This document shows, piece after piece, positions 1 to 8,334 of a stretch of 13,609 nt of DNA. The stretch comes from Bacteroidales bacterium UBA1223. GTDB taxonomy: Bacteria > Bacteroidota > Bacteroidia > Bacteroidales > P3. A model generated the notes under the pieces. It was not told where the DNA came from, made no database searches, and saw only the letters and a list, made by a program, of their open reading frames with translations. The stretch spans positions 1-13,609 of the forward strand of contig DBXB01000040.1 in NCBI GenBank assembly GCA_002309155.1. The letters are read 5' to 3'. The number at the start of each line of letters is the position of its first letter. The stretch's first letter is position 1. A program made the translations under genes and the position numbers.

Positions 1-1841
1 GAGCAGGCCAGTTTGTAGAATTCTTCTTGCAGCTGTTCGGCGGTGTGCTTATCGGTGTTGAGGTATTCAACCAGGTCGGCGGCGAAGTCAATAGTCTTGT
101 CTGTTGTGCCGCCAAAATCGAAGCGGTATTGCAGGTTGAACGTGCCATTCTCAACGTTCTTAACATAGAGCACTTCGCTGCCATTGGAGGACTTGCCCTT
201 CTGCAGGTCTTTCTTGAAGTTGACAAAAACAGGCTGGATGGGTTTTGCCTTTGTGGCGTCAGCCTTTATCTGGGCGAGGAACGGACTCTCGTTGTCGCGG
301 TTCACCTCGATGGGGGTGATGGCGGGCTTAACAACCTTGGCTATAGGGTCGGGGGCATCCTGATGTTTGTAGACAATCACGTAGTTGTTATCCTTGCAGA
401 TACGGTTGGCGAAGTCGACGACATCCTTCTTGGTAATCTTGGCAAGCTCGTCGATCTCGTTGCACACCTGATCCCAGGTCTGATGCTGCACAAAGGCGTA
501 AGCCATCTGGCTAGCGCGGCTGTTGTTGCTCTCTGCCTGCTTCATAATCTGAAGTTTCAGCTGGTTGATGCCGGACTTGATAAGGTCTTCGTCAAATTTA
601 CCCTCTTTCAAGAGCTCAAGCTGTTCAAGCAGGAGGTCACGCAACTGACCAAGAGTCTGACCCTGGGTGGGACGGCCACCGAGCATAAAGGCGCAGTAGT
701 CGTTGAGGGCATAGGTGCCGGCATAGGCACCGAGGCAGAGCTGTTTCTGGTTGAGGTTAAGGTCTATAAGACCGCATCTGCCATTGTTGAGAATATACTC
801 CATAGCCTGTGCCAGCAAAGCGTCGTGGCTACCGTTGCCCTCCTCAATACGGAAAGCGAGGGTAAGACTCTCGGGGTCCTGACCGTTGACTAGGCGGATG
901 ATGGGGCTGGTGATAGGTTCCTCTTTAACTTTGTAGAATGTGGGGACATTGCCGGGTTTCCAGCTGCCGAAGTATTTGTCGATAATCTTTATCGCCTCGT
1001 CGGGATTGAAGTCGCCGGCCATAGCAATGCACATATTGTTAGGCACATAGTAGGTAGAGTGGAACTTGTAGATGTTGGTCATCGAAGGATTTTTGAGGTG
1101 CTCTATGGTACCGAGAGTGGTCTGGGTGCCATAGGGGTGGTGCGGGAAGAGTCCACGGAACAGTTCCTCGTTGACACGGCGGTTGTCCTGTGCAAGACTG
1201 ATGTTCTTTTCCTCGTAGACAGCCTCGAGTTCGGTGTGGAACAGACGGAGGACAAGGTTGGGGAAACGGTCGGCCTCGACCTTTGCCCAGGTCTCGAGCT
1301 GGTTGGCGGGGATATTCTCGACATACATCGTGTAGTCGTTCGAAGTGAAGGCATTGGTACCCTCGCTGCCGATGGCGGTCATCGACTTGTCATACTCATT
1401 GGCGATGGCAATGGTCGAAGCAATACCACTCAGAGAGTCAATCTGATGATAGATCTGAGCGCGACGTTTGTCGTCGGTAGTCTTGCGATAGACCTCGTAG
1501 AGGTTCTCAATCTGGTCGAGATAAACTTTTTCCTTAGCCCAGTCGGTGGTACCCAGTTGGTGGCTGCCTTTGAAGAGCATATGCTCCAGATAGTGGGCCA
1601 GACCTGTGGTCTCCTTGGGGTCGTTCTTAGAACCTGCGCGTACAGCGATGTAAGTCTGGATACGAGGTGCATCCTTGTATACGCTCATGAAGACCTTCAG
1701 ACCGTTGTCGAGAGTGTACTCACGCACCTGCAACGGGTCGTTCGGATAAGTCTTGTAGGAATAGGTTTTTTGTGCCGAAACAGGTGCCGCATAAAGAAGC
1801 ACAACGGCGACAAAACATAGGATTCTTGTTACTTTTCTCAT
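1..1841 (-). CDS. Secreted M16 family zinc metalloprotease, partial (N-terminal 613 residues)
   Basis: Reading the minus strand from an ATG at 1841-1839 gives an uninterrupted frame to the left edge, so the C-terminus is missing. Residues 1-23 look like a Sec signal peptide (basic start, hydrophobic core, V-S-A before Gln24), placing the protein in the periplasm or outside the cell. The inverted zinc motif of M16 peptidases, HYLEH, is at residues 83-87 in the context GLAHYLEHMLFKGS; the third zinc ligand should be one of the glutamates in ELEAVYEEK (204-212). An insertion of about 40 residues (roughly 100-145) separates the two motifs. PHHPYGTQTTLG (233-244) and the start of a second M16-type domain follow. 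Bacteroidota two-domain M16 proteins are usually around 900 or more residues, so about a third is probably outside. It is divergent from the next gene. Family assignment is firm; substrate is unknown. Confidence 0.93.
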   Translation of the reverse strand, partial: MRKVTRILCFVAVVLLYAAPVSAQKTYSYKTYPNDPLQVREYTLDNGLKVFMSVYKDAPRIQTYIAVRAGSKNDPKETTGLAHYLEHMLFKGSHQLGTTDWAKEKVYLDQIENLYEVYRKTTDDKRRAQIYHQIDSLSGIASTIAIANEYDKSMTAIGSEGTNAFTSNDYTMYVENIPANQLETWAKVEADRFPNLVLRLFHTELEAVYEEKNISLAQDNRRVNEELFRGLFPHHPYGTQTTLGTIEHLKNPSMTNIYKFHSTYYVPNNMCIAMAGDFNPDEAIKIIDKYFGSWKPGNVPTFYKVKEEPITSPIIRLVNGQDPESLTLAFRIEEGNGSHDALLAQAMEYILNNGRCGLIDLNLNQKQLCLGAYAGTYALNDYCAFMLGGRPTQGQTLGQLRDLLLEQLELLKEGKFDEDLIKSGINQLKLQIMKQAESNNSRASQMAYAFVQHQTWDQVCNEIDELAKITKKDVVDFANRICKDNNYVIVYKHQDAPDPIAKVVKPAITPIEVNRDNESPFLAQIKADATKAKPIQPVFVNFKKDLQKGKSSNGSEVLYVKNVENGTFNLQYRFDFGGTTDKTIDFAADLVEYLNTDKHTAEQLQEEFYKLAC

Positions 1842-2146
1842 GTTTAATTTGATGATTTTAAAGATTATAATTAAATAATGACATTAATTTCCAATTTGCA
1901 AATATACATTCATTTCCCCAATATCACAAATAGATATTCGCTTTGGATTATCGCTCGGACAATCTTTAAAAACTGAACATCGGTAATTAGTCAATAAAAA
2001 CAGCGCAGTGTTAACAATAAACCTGTGAGAAAAAAATGAAAAAAAATTTCAATATTTGCATTTTATATTGTATTTTTACAAAATGTTTTGTCAGCACAAT
2101 ACACTACTATCTAGTTCATAGACAATAAACAACAATAATACATACC
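1842..2146. other. AT-rich divergent intergenic spacer
   Basis: This 305-nt spacer separates the M16 gene (minus) from the acidic-linker protein gene (plus). It holds the M16 promoter at 1899-1930. For the plus strand no clean TAnnTTTG was found; the TTTG copies at 2055-2058 and 2087-2090 could be -33 elements, but the sequences at the right distance (for example TACAAAAT at 2077, TAGTTCAT at 2112) match poorly. A-rich runs near 2030-2046 and an A-rich leader before 2147 fit ribosome binding without Shine-Dalgarno pairing. No RNA gene, strong hairpin or repeat was seen. Confidence 0.6.
1899..1930 (-). promoter_or_regulatory. Bacteroidota-type promoter for the M16 protease gene
   Basis: On the minus strand TTTG (1930-1927) is followed after 20 nt by TATATTTG (1906-1899). 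This matches the Bacteroidota primary-sigma consensus TTTG-N19-21-TAnnTTTG at every defined position. Transcription would start near 1892, leaving a leader of about 50 nt before the ATG at 1841. The match is read from sequence; activity is inferred. Confidence 0.7.
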
Positions 2147-3217
2147 ATGAAAAAAGTAAGCAAAATACTATCGACGCACATCGACAAACTAAACCGGCTG
2201 AACGACCGCATCAGCGTTTATGGGGATGACATCCCGAAGATTGAGACGGATTTGCTTCTGAATGAGCTGAGGTATTTTTATGATGAAATCCTAGACAGCA
2301 TGCTTCCCACTCCTGTCTCTGAGACCCCTGAAGAAGAACTTGCGACGACTGAAGAGTCGGAACCTGCCGTACCCGAAGCTGAACCTGTAGCAGTAGCAGC
2401 CACTGTCTCACCTTTGATGGTTGACACCGATGCCGAACCTGAATATGCGCCAGAACCCGAGCAAGAGGCAACCGAAGCCCCTGAACTGCCCAGTCTGGAC
2501 GAGATAGAAGGGAACCCCAATGATGGTATTTTCGAGGATGAGACCGAGGATGCGACAATAGAGGACATGACTGAACCTGAAGTTGAAGCACCTGTTGAAC
2601 CCGAACCCGAAGTTGAAACCCCGGCTGAGTCCGAGCAGAACACCCAGTCCGCCACCGCACCTCAAACCCTCTGGGAGAAACTGCAGACCCCCGAATCATC
2701 AACGACTATTGCCGACAGAATAAACACAGGTCGCACCATATCCGATTTACTTTCCGAGACCGCAGCCGAACCCGTGGCAGTCAGCAAACCCGACACGGAA
2801 CCCGCACAGGAGAGTGACGCCCCGACCAACACCGCCGAAACAAATCCTGCCTCAGAACCCGCACCACAACCGTCACTGTTCGACTACCTGCATTCAAATC
2901 AGCCGCAACAGAAAAACACACGTACCCTGGCAGACTCACTGGGTGAGATTTCAAACCGCACCTCCGAGCCCATTGCCAACACCGGCAAAGTACAAGACCT
3001 GCGCACCATCATCAACATCAACGACAAGTTCAGCTTCATGAATGAGTTGTTCCATAACAACATGAAAGGCTACAATGATTTCATTCTCCGACTGAACTCA
3101 CTCACTGACCGTCAGGAAGCCCTCGACTATGTCGGAACAATAGCCGACCAATACAACTGGGACAACGAATCACTGGCTGTCAAGACATTCTACTCAATCT
3201 TCGACCGCAAATTCTAG
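2147..3217 (+). CDS. Hypothetical protein with helical ends and a long acidic Pro/Glu-rich linker
   Basis: The function is not recognised. The 356-residue product has three parts. Residues 1-55 look helical (lysine-rich start, then an acidic helix ending in LRYFYDEILDSM). Residues about 56-285 are low in complexity, rich in Glu, Pro, Ala, Thr and Ser with repeated EPE/PEVE-like units, and are probably disordered. Residues about 286-356 are folded-looking, with a pattern including INDKFSFMNELFHNN, FILRLNSL and a final FDRKF. There is no signal peptide or membrane segment, so it is probably cytoplasmic, although such Pro/Glu linkers also occur in envelope-spanning proteins. The C-terminal pattern resembles uncharacterised Bacteroidota proteins I recall only vaguely. 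It ends 21 nt before gmk and may share its transcript. The ATG at 2147 follows an A-rich leader and is the only sensible start. Confidence 0.85.
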   Translation: MKKVSKILSTHIDKLNRLNDRISVYGDDIPKIETDLLLNELRYFYDEILDSMLPTPVSETPEEELATTEESEPAVPEAEPVAVAATVSPLMVDTDAEPEYAPEPEQEATEAPELPSLDEIEGNPNDGIFEDETEDATIEDMTEPEVEAPVEPEPEVETPAESEQNTQSATAPQTLWEKLQTPESSTTIADRINTGRTISDLLSETAAEPVAVSKPDTEPAQESDAPTNTAETNPASEPAPQPSLFDYLHSNQPQQKNTRTLADSLGEISNRTSEPIANTGKVQDLRTIININDKFSFMNELFHNNMKGYNDFILRLNSLTDRQEALDYVGTIADQYNWDNESLAVKTFYSIFDRKF

Positions 3218-3238
3218 CCAAAACAAAAACAGAGCATC

Positions 3239-3811
3239 ATGCAACGACGAGCCATCCTCTTCTCCGCACCGTCAGGATCGGGCAAGACCACCATCATCAA
3301 ACGACTGATGGAATATTTCGACTGCTTTGAGTTCTCCATCTCCGCCACCAGCCGCAAACCTCGCCAAGGTGAGGCTGACGGCGTAGACTACTACTTCCTC
3401 ACCCCCGAATCCTTCGAGGAGAAAGTTCGGCAAAGTCTCTTCCTTGAATGGGAGGAGGTGTATGCCGGCACCTGCTACGGCACACTGAAATCGGAGATAG
3501 ACCGCATCTGCGGAATGGGAAAAGTGATGATATTCGACGTCGACGTTAACGGAGGACTCAATATCAAGAAATTCTTCGGCGACGACGCTCTGGCCATTTT
3601 TGTGATGCCCCCATCGATAGAGGTCCTGGAACAGCGGCTACGCAGCCGTGGCACTGAGAGCGAGGAATCGATACTGAAACGGCTGTCAAGGTCGCGGAAA
3701 GAACTTGACGAGTCTCCAAAATTCGATGTCACAATAGTAAACGACGACCTCGATAAGGCAGTAGAAGAGACACGCCGAATTATAGAGAACTTTATCGGCA
3801 ACAAGCAATAA
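3239..3811 (+). CDS. gmk: Guanylate kinase
   Basis: Guanylate kinase (GMP + ATP to GDP + ADP), a cytoplasmic enzyme of purine nucleotide synthesis. The 190-residue length is typical. The P-loop is at residues 9-18 (SAPSGSGKTT). The GMP-binding region follows at about 33-54, with SISATSRKPRQGE and the DGVDYYFL block, and Tyr/Glu-containing WEEVYAGTCYGT near 71-82. The adenylate-contacting VMIFDVDVNGG segment and the lid, rich in Arg (RLRSRGTESEESILKRLSRS), are both present. The second P-loop residue is Ala in place of the more common Gly, which is tolerated in the family. The ATG at 3239 sits directly before the first beta strand, as expected. mreC begins 39 nt downstream, an unusual neighbour. 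Confidence 0.96.
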   Translation: MQRRAILFSAPSGSGKTTIIKRLMEYFDCFEFSISATSRKPRQGEADGVDYYFLTPESFEEKVRQSLFLEWEEVYAGTCYGTLKSEIDRICGMGKVMIFDVDVNGGLNIKKFFGDDALAIFVMPPSIEVLEQRLRSRGTESEESILKRLSRSRKELDESPKFDVTIVNDDLDKAVEETRRIIENFIGNKQ

Positions 3812-3850
3812 CAACAGAACACTTTACCACCAGCTCATAATCACTCCATT

Positions 3851-4687
3851 GTGGAAAAACTAGGCGAATTCCTAAAAAAATATTCCAACGTAATTGTCTT
3901 CATCATCTTGGAGATTGTCGCCATCGTGCTGATAGCGCAGAACTCTTACTATCAGAGTTCACACATCGTAAGATGGGGCAACGGCATTGCCGGCAGATGG
4001 CACCGTACCGTATCTTCAGTCACCGGTTATTTCGGACTAAAATCAGAGAACGAGCACCTCGCCGCTGAAAACGCGATGTTGCGCGCACAGCTGGCATCGT
4101 CATACATTTCATACACCGACAGCGTGTTTGAGGTCAATGACACCGTATACCGTCAGAGATACTCCTATTCCGAAGCCCAAGTAATCAAGAGCTCCTATAA
4201 TCTCGCCAAGAACTACATTATGATAAACAAAGGTGTCGACCAAGGCATCCAGACCGACATGGCGGTAATCTCACCTCAAGGAATTGTCGGTGTGGTAGTC
4301 AACTGCACGCACAACTTCTCGACCATCATGCCCGTCCTCCATTCCGACAGCCGCAACAGCATCAAGATACCCCGAACCAATTCAACGGGTACACTCATCT
4401 GGGATGGTGGCGACTATCGTTATGCCACAGTCGTCGACATTCCCAAGACCCACAAGCTGTATAAGAACGACACCATCGTCACCAGCGGACTCGCAAATGA
4501 CTTCCCTGAGGGCATCGCTGTAGGCTACATTGAAGACTTCACCGTCATTTCCGGCAGTGGGTTCTACAATATCCGTATACGGTTAGCCACCGACTTCAGC
4601 AACCTCAACCACGTGTATGTCGTCGACAACCATTTCAAGGCAGAGCAGGATGCATTAATGAAAGAAACGGAGGCGCAAGATGAATAG
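3851..4687 (+). CDS. mreC: Rod shape-determining protein MreC
   Basis: MreC is a single-pass inner-membrane protein that links the cytoplasmic MreB filament to periplasmic wall-synthesis enzymes. The 278-residue product has a short cytoplasmic start, one membrane segment at about 13-30 (VIVFIILEIVAIVLIA), a short coiled coil at about 64-82 (ENEHLAAENAMLRAQL) and a periplasmic beta-rich domain. Family hallmarks are NYIMINKGVDQGI (121-133), SPQGIVGVV (141-149) and TSGLANDFPEGIAVGYI (211-227). The start is GTG at 3851; it leaves just the short pre-membrane segment usual for MreC, and no in-frame ATG lies upstream within the spacer after gmk. The last 8 nt overlap mreD (ATGAATAG), suggesting translational coupling. 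mreB, normally immediately upstream, is not present; gmk occupies that place. Confidence 0.94.
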   Translation: MEKLGEFLKKYSNVIVFIILEIVAIVLIAQNSYYQSSHIVRWGNGIAGRWHRTVSSVTGYFGLKSENEHLAAENAMLRAQLASSYISYTDSVFEVNDTVYRQRYSYSEAQVIKSSYNLAKNYIMINKGVDQGIQTDMAVISPQGIVGVVVNCTHNFSTIMPVLHSDSRNSIKIPRTNSTGTLIWDGGDYRYATVVDIPKTHKLYKNDTIVTSGLANDFPEGIAVGYIEDFTVISGSGFYNIRIRLATDFSNLNHVYVVDNHFKAEQDALMKETEAQDE

Positions 4688-5210
4688 TCAGTTGATATTC
4701 CGAAACATCGGCAGATTCTTGTTATTGATGTTGCTGCAAGTACTCATACTCAATAACGTCTATCTTGGAGGCTACATCAATCCCTACCTATACATCCTTT
4801 TCATAGCGATGCTTCCCACCGATACAGGGAAGATACCGATGATTATTATATCTTTCTGCACAGGACTATGTATAGATGTCTCCACCAATATGCTGGGCTT
4901 TCACACCTTTGCCTGCACACTGATAGGGTTCATGCGTCCCATCTGGTTCGACAAGATAATAATACGTGACAACAATGAAGCGATAAGCACTCCAAGCGTG
5001 TATTCCGGCTCATATCAGATGTTCGCCCTGTATCTCTTCCTAATCCTGTTCGTATTCCACCTGACCTTCTATCTGTTGCTAATATTCAGCTTCCGCGACT
5101 TCTTCACCATATTAATCTCCGCTCTTCTAAGCACTGTCTTGACTTGGATTCTGGCCATTATTTACCAGACACTAATCATGCACCATTCGAAGAACAATGA
5201 AACACATTGA
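4680..5210 (+). CDS. mreD: Rod shape-determining protein MreD
   Basis: MreD is a small polytopic inner-membrane partner of MreC in the elongation (rod) complex. The 176-residue product is strongly hydrophobic with about five membrane segments, beginning at residues 11-30. Bacteroidota-type features are NVYLGGYINPYLYILFI (about 26-42), the SFCTGLCIDVSTNMLGFHTFA segment near 59-79, and a following IGFMRP. Length and hydropathy match the family. It starts inside the end of mreC and overlaps the porZ-like gene by 14 nt, so all three are probably translated from one message. Genes for PBP2 and RodA, which often follow mreD in this phylum, are not seen. Confidence 0.9.
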   Translation: MNSQLIFRNIGRFLLLMLLQVLILNNVYLGGYINPYLYILFIAMLPTDTGKIPMIIISFCTGLCIDVSTNMLGFHTFACTLIGFMRPIWFDKIIIRDNNEAISTPSVYSGSYQMFALYLFLILFVFHLTFYLLLIFSFRDFFTILISALLSTVLTWILAIIYQTLIMHHSKNNETH

Positions 5211-7545
5211 TCAGCAGCGACACTCGTCAACAACAGTCACCGTCATCATCTTATTGATGCTGGTGACTGTCTGCACGGCATCCAAAGCCCAACTCGCTGT
5301 CGGCAAATGGCGCGACCATTTCTCATACAACCTTCTGACACGGGTGGAGAGTACCGACGATAGAGTCTATGCCTCTGCCGCAAACGGATTATTCTATTAT
5401 GACCTGGATGATCTCACGGTGAACAGGCTGAATAAAAACACCTCTCTGAACGATGTGGGGATTGCAACTTTCGGATACGACCCGACGACACGAACTCTTG
5501 TGGTGGCATACAACAACTCCAACCTGGATTTCATAAAGGACGACAACGTCGTCAACCTGAGCGACATCAAACGCTCCAATATGGGAGGTGACAAGCGTAT
5601 CAACAACATAAGATTCCACAACCGTTGCGCATATCTTGCCTGCGGATTCGGCATTGCCGTGGTGGACATCTCTCGCAACGAGATAAAAGAGACCTACTAT
5701 CTCGGACCAGAAGGAGACTATCTGAACATCAATGACATCGCCTTTACCGACAGTCTTATCATTGCCGCCACAGACCATGGCATAATGTACGCACCTAAAG
5801 AAAGTCACTTTCTAAATATCGTAGACAACTGGACAACCGACACACTGTCACTGCTATCAGACCAAAAGGTGACACGCCTTGATGTCGACGGTGAGGGGCA
5901 TCTACTGGCTCTTGTCCAGAACTACGGCAACGACTCCACCCTCTATTATGAGACCTCCTCGCTGAATTTCATTCCCTGGCTCACAGGCAATATCCGCAAT
6001 ATCAAATTGTCGCAAGGCAATACCGTCATCTGCACCGACAACAGTGTAGACATCTACGACGACAACCATCAGATGCTACATCATGTCGGCGATATCGACT
6101 GGATGACTATGAACCCCAACGACGCTGTGCTTTCGAAGGATGGACGTCTCTGGGTCGCCCACAACTGGGCATCACTGGCGATGATTTATCCCGACAGCCC
6201 CTATGAGGTGACGACATTCTGTCCCCCCTGCCCTGCCAGTGACGACGTCTTCAAGGTGGTCACCTATGACAAAGATTTGTTTGTCTGTCCCGGCGGACAC
6301 CGAACCACCTTCGCCAAGATGTATATCCCTGCCGAACTCTACACCTTCAACAACAACAGTTGGACGACACTCAACGATCCCAACGGCCTGCTCACAGGCG
6401 TCAGCGACGTGGTCAGCATAGCCGTCAACCCCAAGAACAACAAGCAGAAGATTGTGGCAACATGGGGTTGCGGAATCATTGAGACAGAGGATAATACTGT
6501 CACAGCGGTATACAACCATCTGAACAGCGACGGAGCGCTGATGCCCTACACGCAAGGTGGAGGCACCTCTCTCTTCACCGGTGGAGTAGCCTTCGACAAA
6601 AAAGGCAATCTTTGGATTACCAACTCCCTGACTACACATGGCCTGGCGGTGAAACGCAGCAACGGCAGCTGGAACAGTTTCAACACGCAGAATATGGTGC
6701 AGGGCGCCCAGATAGAGCATATCCTTTGCGATTCAATAAACAACAACATCCTGTTCTGGGGTCGCGCCAATAAAATATTTGTCCACGACGGCGAAAGTCT
6801 CATGGCATATATAGACCCCAACTACGGCGCCAAACTAGAGACCTCTACTATAAGCAGCGTGGTGCAGGATCATGACGGCAATTTCTGGATAGGCACAAAC
6901 AAAGGCATTAAAGTGATATACAACCTCAGCCAGTGCTTCCAGAACGGCGGTCAAGGCGAGCGCGCTCCAGTATCATGCTCCAACATCCTGTTCAACGAAA
7001 ACGGAATCACCGAATACTTGATGGCGTACGAGAGCGTGACGTGCATAGCAGTAGACGGCGCCAACCGCAAATGGGTCGGCACCAGCACTGGCGGACTCTA
7101 TCTGATATCTGCCAACGGACTGGAGCAGATAGAGCATTTCACAGTCTCCAACTCTCCCCTACTCTCCGACAAGATACTCTCGCTGGCAATACTTCCCTGG
7201 AGCGGGGAACTCTTCATAGCCACAGACCAGGGACTGCAGTCGTACCGCACAACGGCGACCTACGCCTTTGCCGAGCCCCTGGACGATATTCACGCCTTCC
7301 CGAATCCTGTACGCCCCGACTATGACGGACCTATAGCCATCAAAGGATTTACCCGCAACGGCATAGTCCATATCACTGACGCCGCCGGACATACGGTATT
7401 CTCCACTCATGCCAACGGAGGACAAGCCATCTGGTACGGTCGTACCAACAGTGGCGAAAAAGTAGTCTCGGGGGTCTATTACGTTTTTGCCTCATCTGTT
7501 GACGGTTCCATGCGGTCCGTCGCCAAGATATTGATAATAAAATAA
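5197..7545 (+). CDS. porZ: PorZ-like type IX secretion component (two beta-propellers plus CTD)
   Basis: In Porphyromonas gingivalis, PorZ is part of the PorU-PorV-PorQ-PorZ attachment complex on the cell surface, binds A-type LPS and helps the sortase PorU anchor T9SS cargo. The 782-residue length is close to the P. gingivalis protein as I recall it. Residues 1-31 form a signal peptide with a long polar start (core about 13-27, cleavage likely at SKA before Gln32). The mature N-terminus begins VGKWRDHFSYN, a PorZ-type opening. Residues about 40-690 are propeller repeats, with recurring Trp-containing blades such as GNLWITNS, GNFWIGTNKGIKV and RKWVGTSTGGLYL. Residues 696-782 form a T9SS-type C-terminal domain (AFPNPVRPDYDGPI, then GGQAIWYGR, SGVYYVF and a final AKILIIK). 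M1 is the likely start because the next Met (21) would destroy the signal peptide. The name rests on recalled motifs. Confidence 0.85.
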   Translation: MKHIDQQRHSSTTVTVIILLMLVTVCTASKAQLAVGKWRDHFSYNLLTRVESTDDRVYASAANGLFYYDLDDLTVNRLNKNTSLNDVGIATFGYDPTTRTLVVAYNNSNLDFIKDDNVVNLSDIKRSNMGGDKRINNIRFHNRCAYLACGFGIAVVDISRNEIKETYYLGPEGDYLNINDIAFTDSLIIAATDHGIMYAPKESHFLNIVDNWTTDTLSLLSDQKVTRLDVDGEGHLLALVQNYGNDSTLYYETSSLNFIPWLTGNIRNIKLSQGNTVICTDNSVDIYDDNHQMLHHVGDIDWMTMNPNDAVLSKDGRLWVAHNWASLAMIYPDSPYEVTTFCPPCPASDDVFKVVTYDKDLFVCPGGHRTTFAKMYIPAELYTFNNNSWTTLNDPNGLLTGVSDVVSIAVNPKNNKQKIVATWGCGIIETEDNTVTAVYNHLNSDGALMPYTQGGGTSLFTGGVAFDKKGNLWITNSLTTHGLAVKRSNGSWNSFNTQNMVQGAQIEHILCDSINNNILFWGRANKIFVHDGESLMAYIDPNYGAKLETSTISSVVQDHDGNFWIGTNKGIKVIYNLSQCFQNGGQGERAPVSCSNILFNENGITEYLMAYESVTCIAVDGANRKWVGTSTGGLYLISANGLEQIEHFTVSNSPLLSDKILSLAILPWSGELFIATDQGLQSYRTTATYAFAEPLDDIHAFPNPVRPDYDGPIAIKGFTRNGIVHITDAAGHTVFSTHANGGQAIWYGRTNSGEKVVSGVYYVFASSVDGSMRSVAKILIIK

Positions 7546-7549
7546 AAGC

Positions 7550-8293
7550 ATGCTGTTATCTACACAAGGCCTTGTGCTGCATACGACAAAATATGCCGAA
7601 TCGAGCATAGTCGCGAAGATATTCACTCGCGAACTCGGGCTTTGTTCCTACATAATCAAGGGTGTCCGCAACAAGAACGGGCGCAACAAGCAGAACCTGC
7701 TGCAGCCCCTAAGTCATCTTGACATGACGGTATACAACAATCCGAAGAAACAGTTACAATACATAAAAGAGATGCATCCCTCGGCTCAATACGGGACATT
7801 GCATACCGACGCCGTAAAGATGGCATTGGTCTTTTTTATGGATGAGGTGCTCTACAAGTCGCTCAAAGAGGCGGAGCCCAACCAGCCATTGTTCGACTAT
7901 GCCGTAGAACGCTTGGCACAACTAAACTCTTCGGATGGAGCCGCATCCTTCCCCATAGACTTTCTGATACATACCGCACGCCATCTTGGTATTGCCCCAT
8001 TAGACAATTACAGCAGGCGGGAGCCTCTCTTCAATCTTAAGGAGGGCCGTTTCCTGGCATCTCCTTCGGTGGTATCCAGTCAGACATCTGATGCAGACTA
8101 TTTCCTCGACACGCTCTCAAGCACCAATTTCCACTATTGCCTCTCCTGCTCTCTTTCCAACACACCCATGTCGCAGCTCTCATCATCGCAACGCAACAGC
8201 ACTCTCAACAACCTGCTGGAATACTATCATGTACACCTGTCAGACTTCCACAACTTCACCTCGCATGAGATACTCCACGCCGTACTCCGCTGA
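7550..8293 (+). CDS. recO: DNA repair protein RecO
   Basis: RecO acts in the RecFOR pathway, helping load RecA onto SSB-coated single-stranded DNA at gaps. The 247-residue product has the N-terminal OB-fold signature: a GLVLHTTKYAESSIVAKIFT opening at 7-26 and TRELGLCSYIIKGVR (26-40), followed by a basic stretch, KNGRNKQNLLQPL. The remainder is helical, ending in NNLLEYYHVHLSDFHNF and a helical tail, as in other short Bacteroidota RecO proteins. The four-cysteine zinc site of some RecO families is absent; there is only one CLSC pair near residue 200. It begins 4 nt after porZ, so it very probably belongs to the same operon although its role is unrelated to secretion. Identification is good. 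Confidence 0.9.
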   Translation: MLLSTQGLVLHTTKYAESSIVAKIFTRELGLCSYIIKGVRNKNGRNKQNLLQPLSHLDMTVYNNPKKQLQYIKEMHPSAQYGTLHTDAVKMALVFFMDEVLYKSLKEAEPNQPLFDYAVERLAQLNSSDGAASFPIDFLIHTARHLGIAPLDNYSRREPLFNLKEGRFLASPSVVSSQTSDADYFLDTLSSTNFHYCLSCSLSNTPMSQLSSSQRNSTLNNLLEYYHVHLSDFHNFTSHEILHAVLR

Positions 8294-8334
8294 CTTATCA
8301 AATCCAACCCAAACAATCTCAACGCCCCGTCACC

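Noticed and set aside
27..1820. Two long plus-strand open frames (27-893 and 1059-1820)
   Set aside because: They lie opposite the M16 protease, whose minus-strand frame has a signal peptide, HYLEH motif and own promoter. The plus-strand products show no recognisable domain.
2211..2702. Minus-strand open frames opposite the acidic-linker protein
   Set aside because: They arise from the biased Glu/Pro codons of the plus-strand gene; products are low in complexity and lack start context.
6172..6720. Minus-strand 182-residue frame inside porZ
   Set aside because: It overlaps conserved propeller sequence read on the plus strand and resembles no known family.
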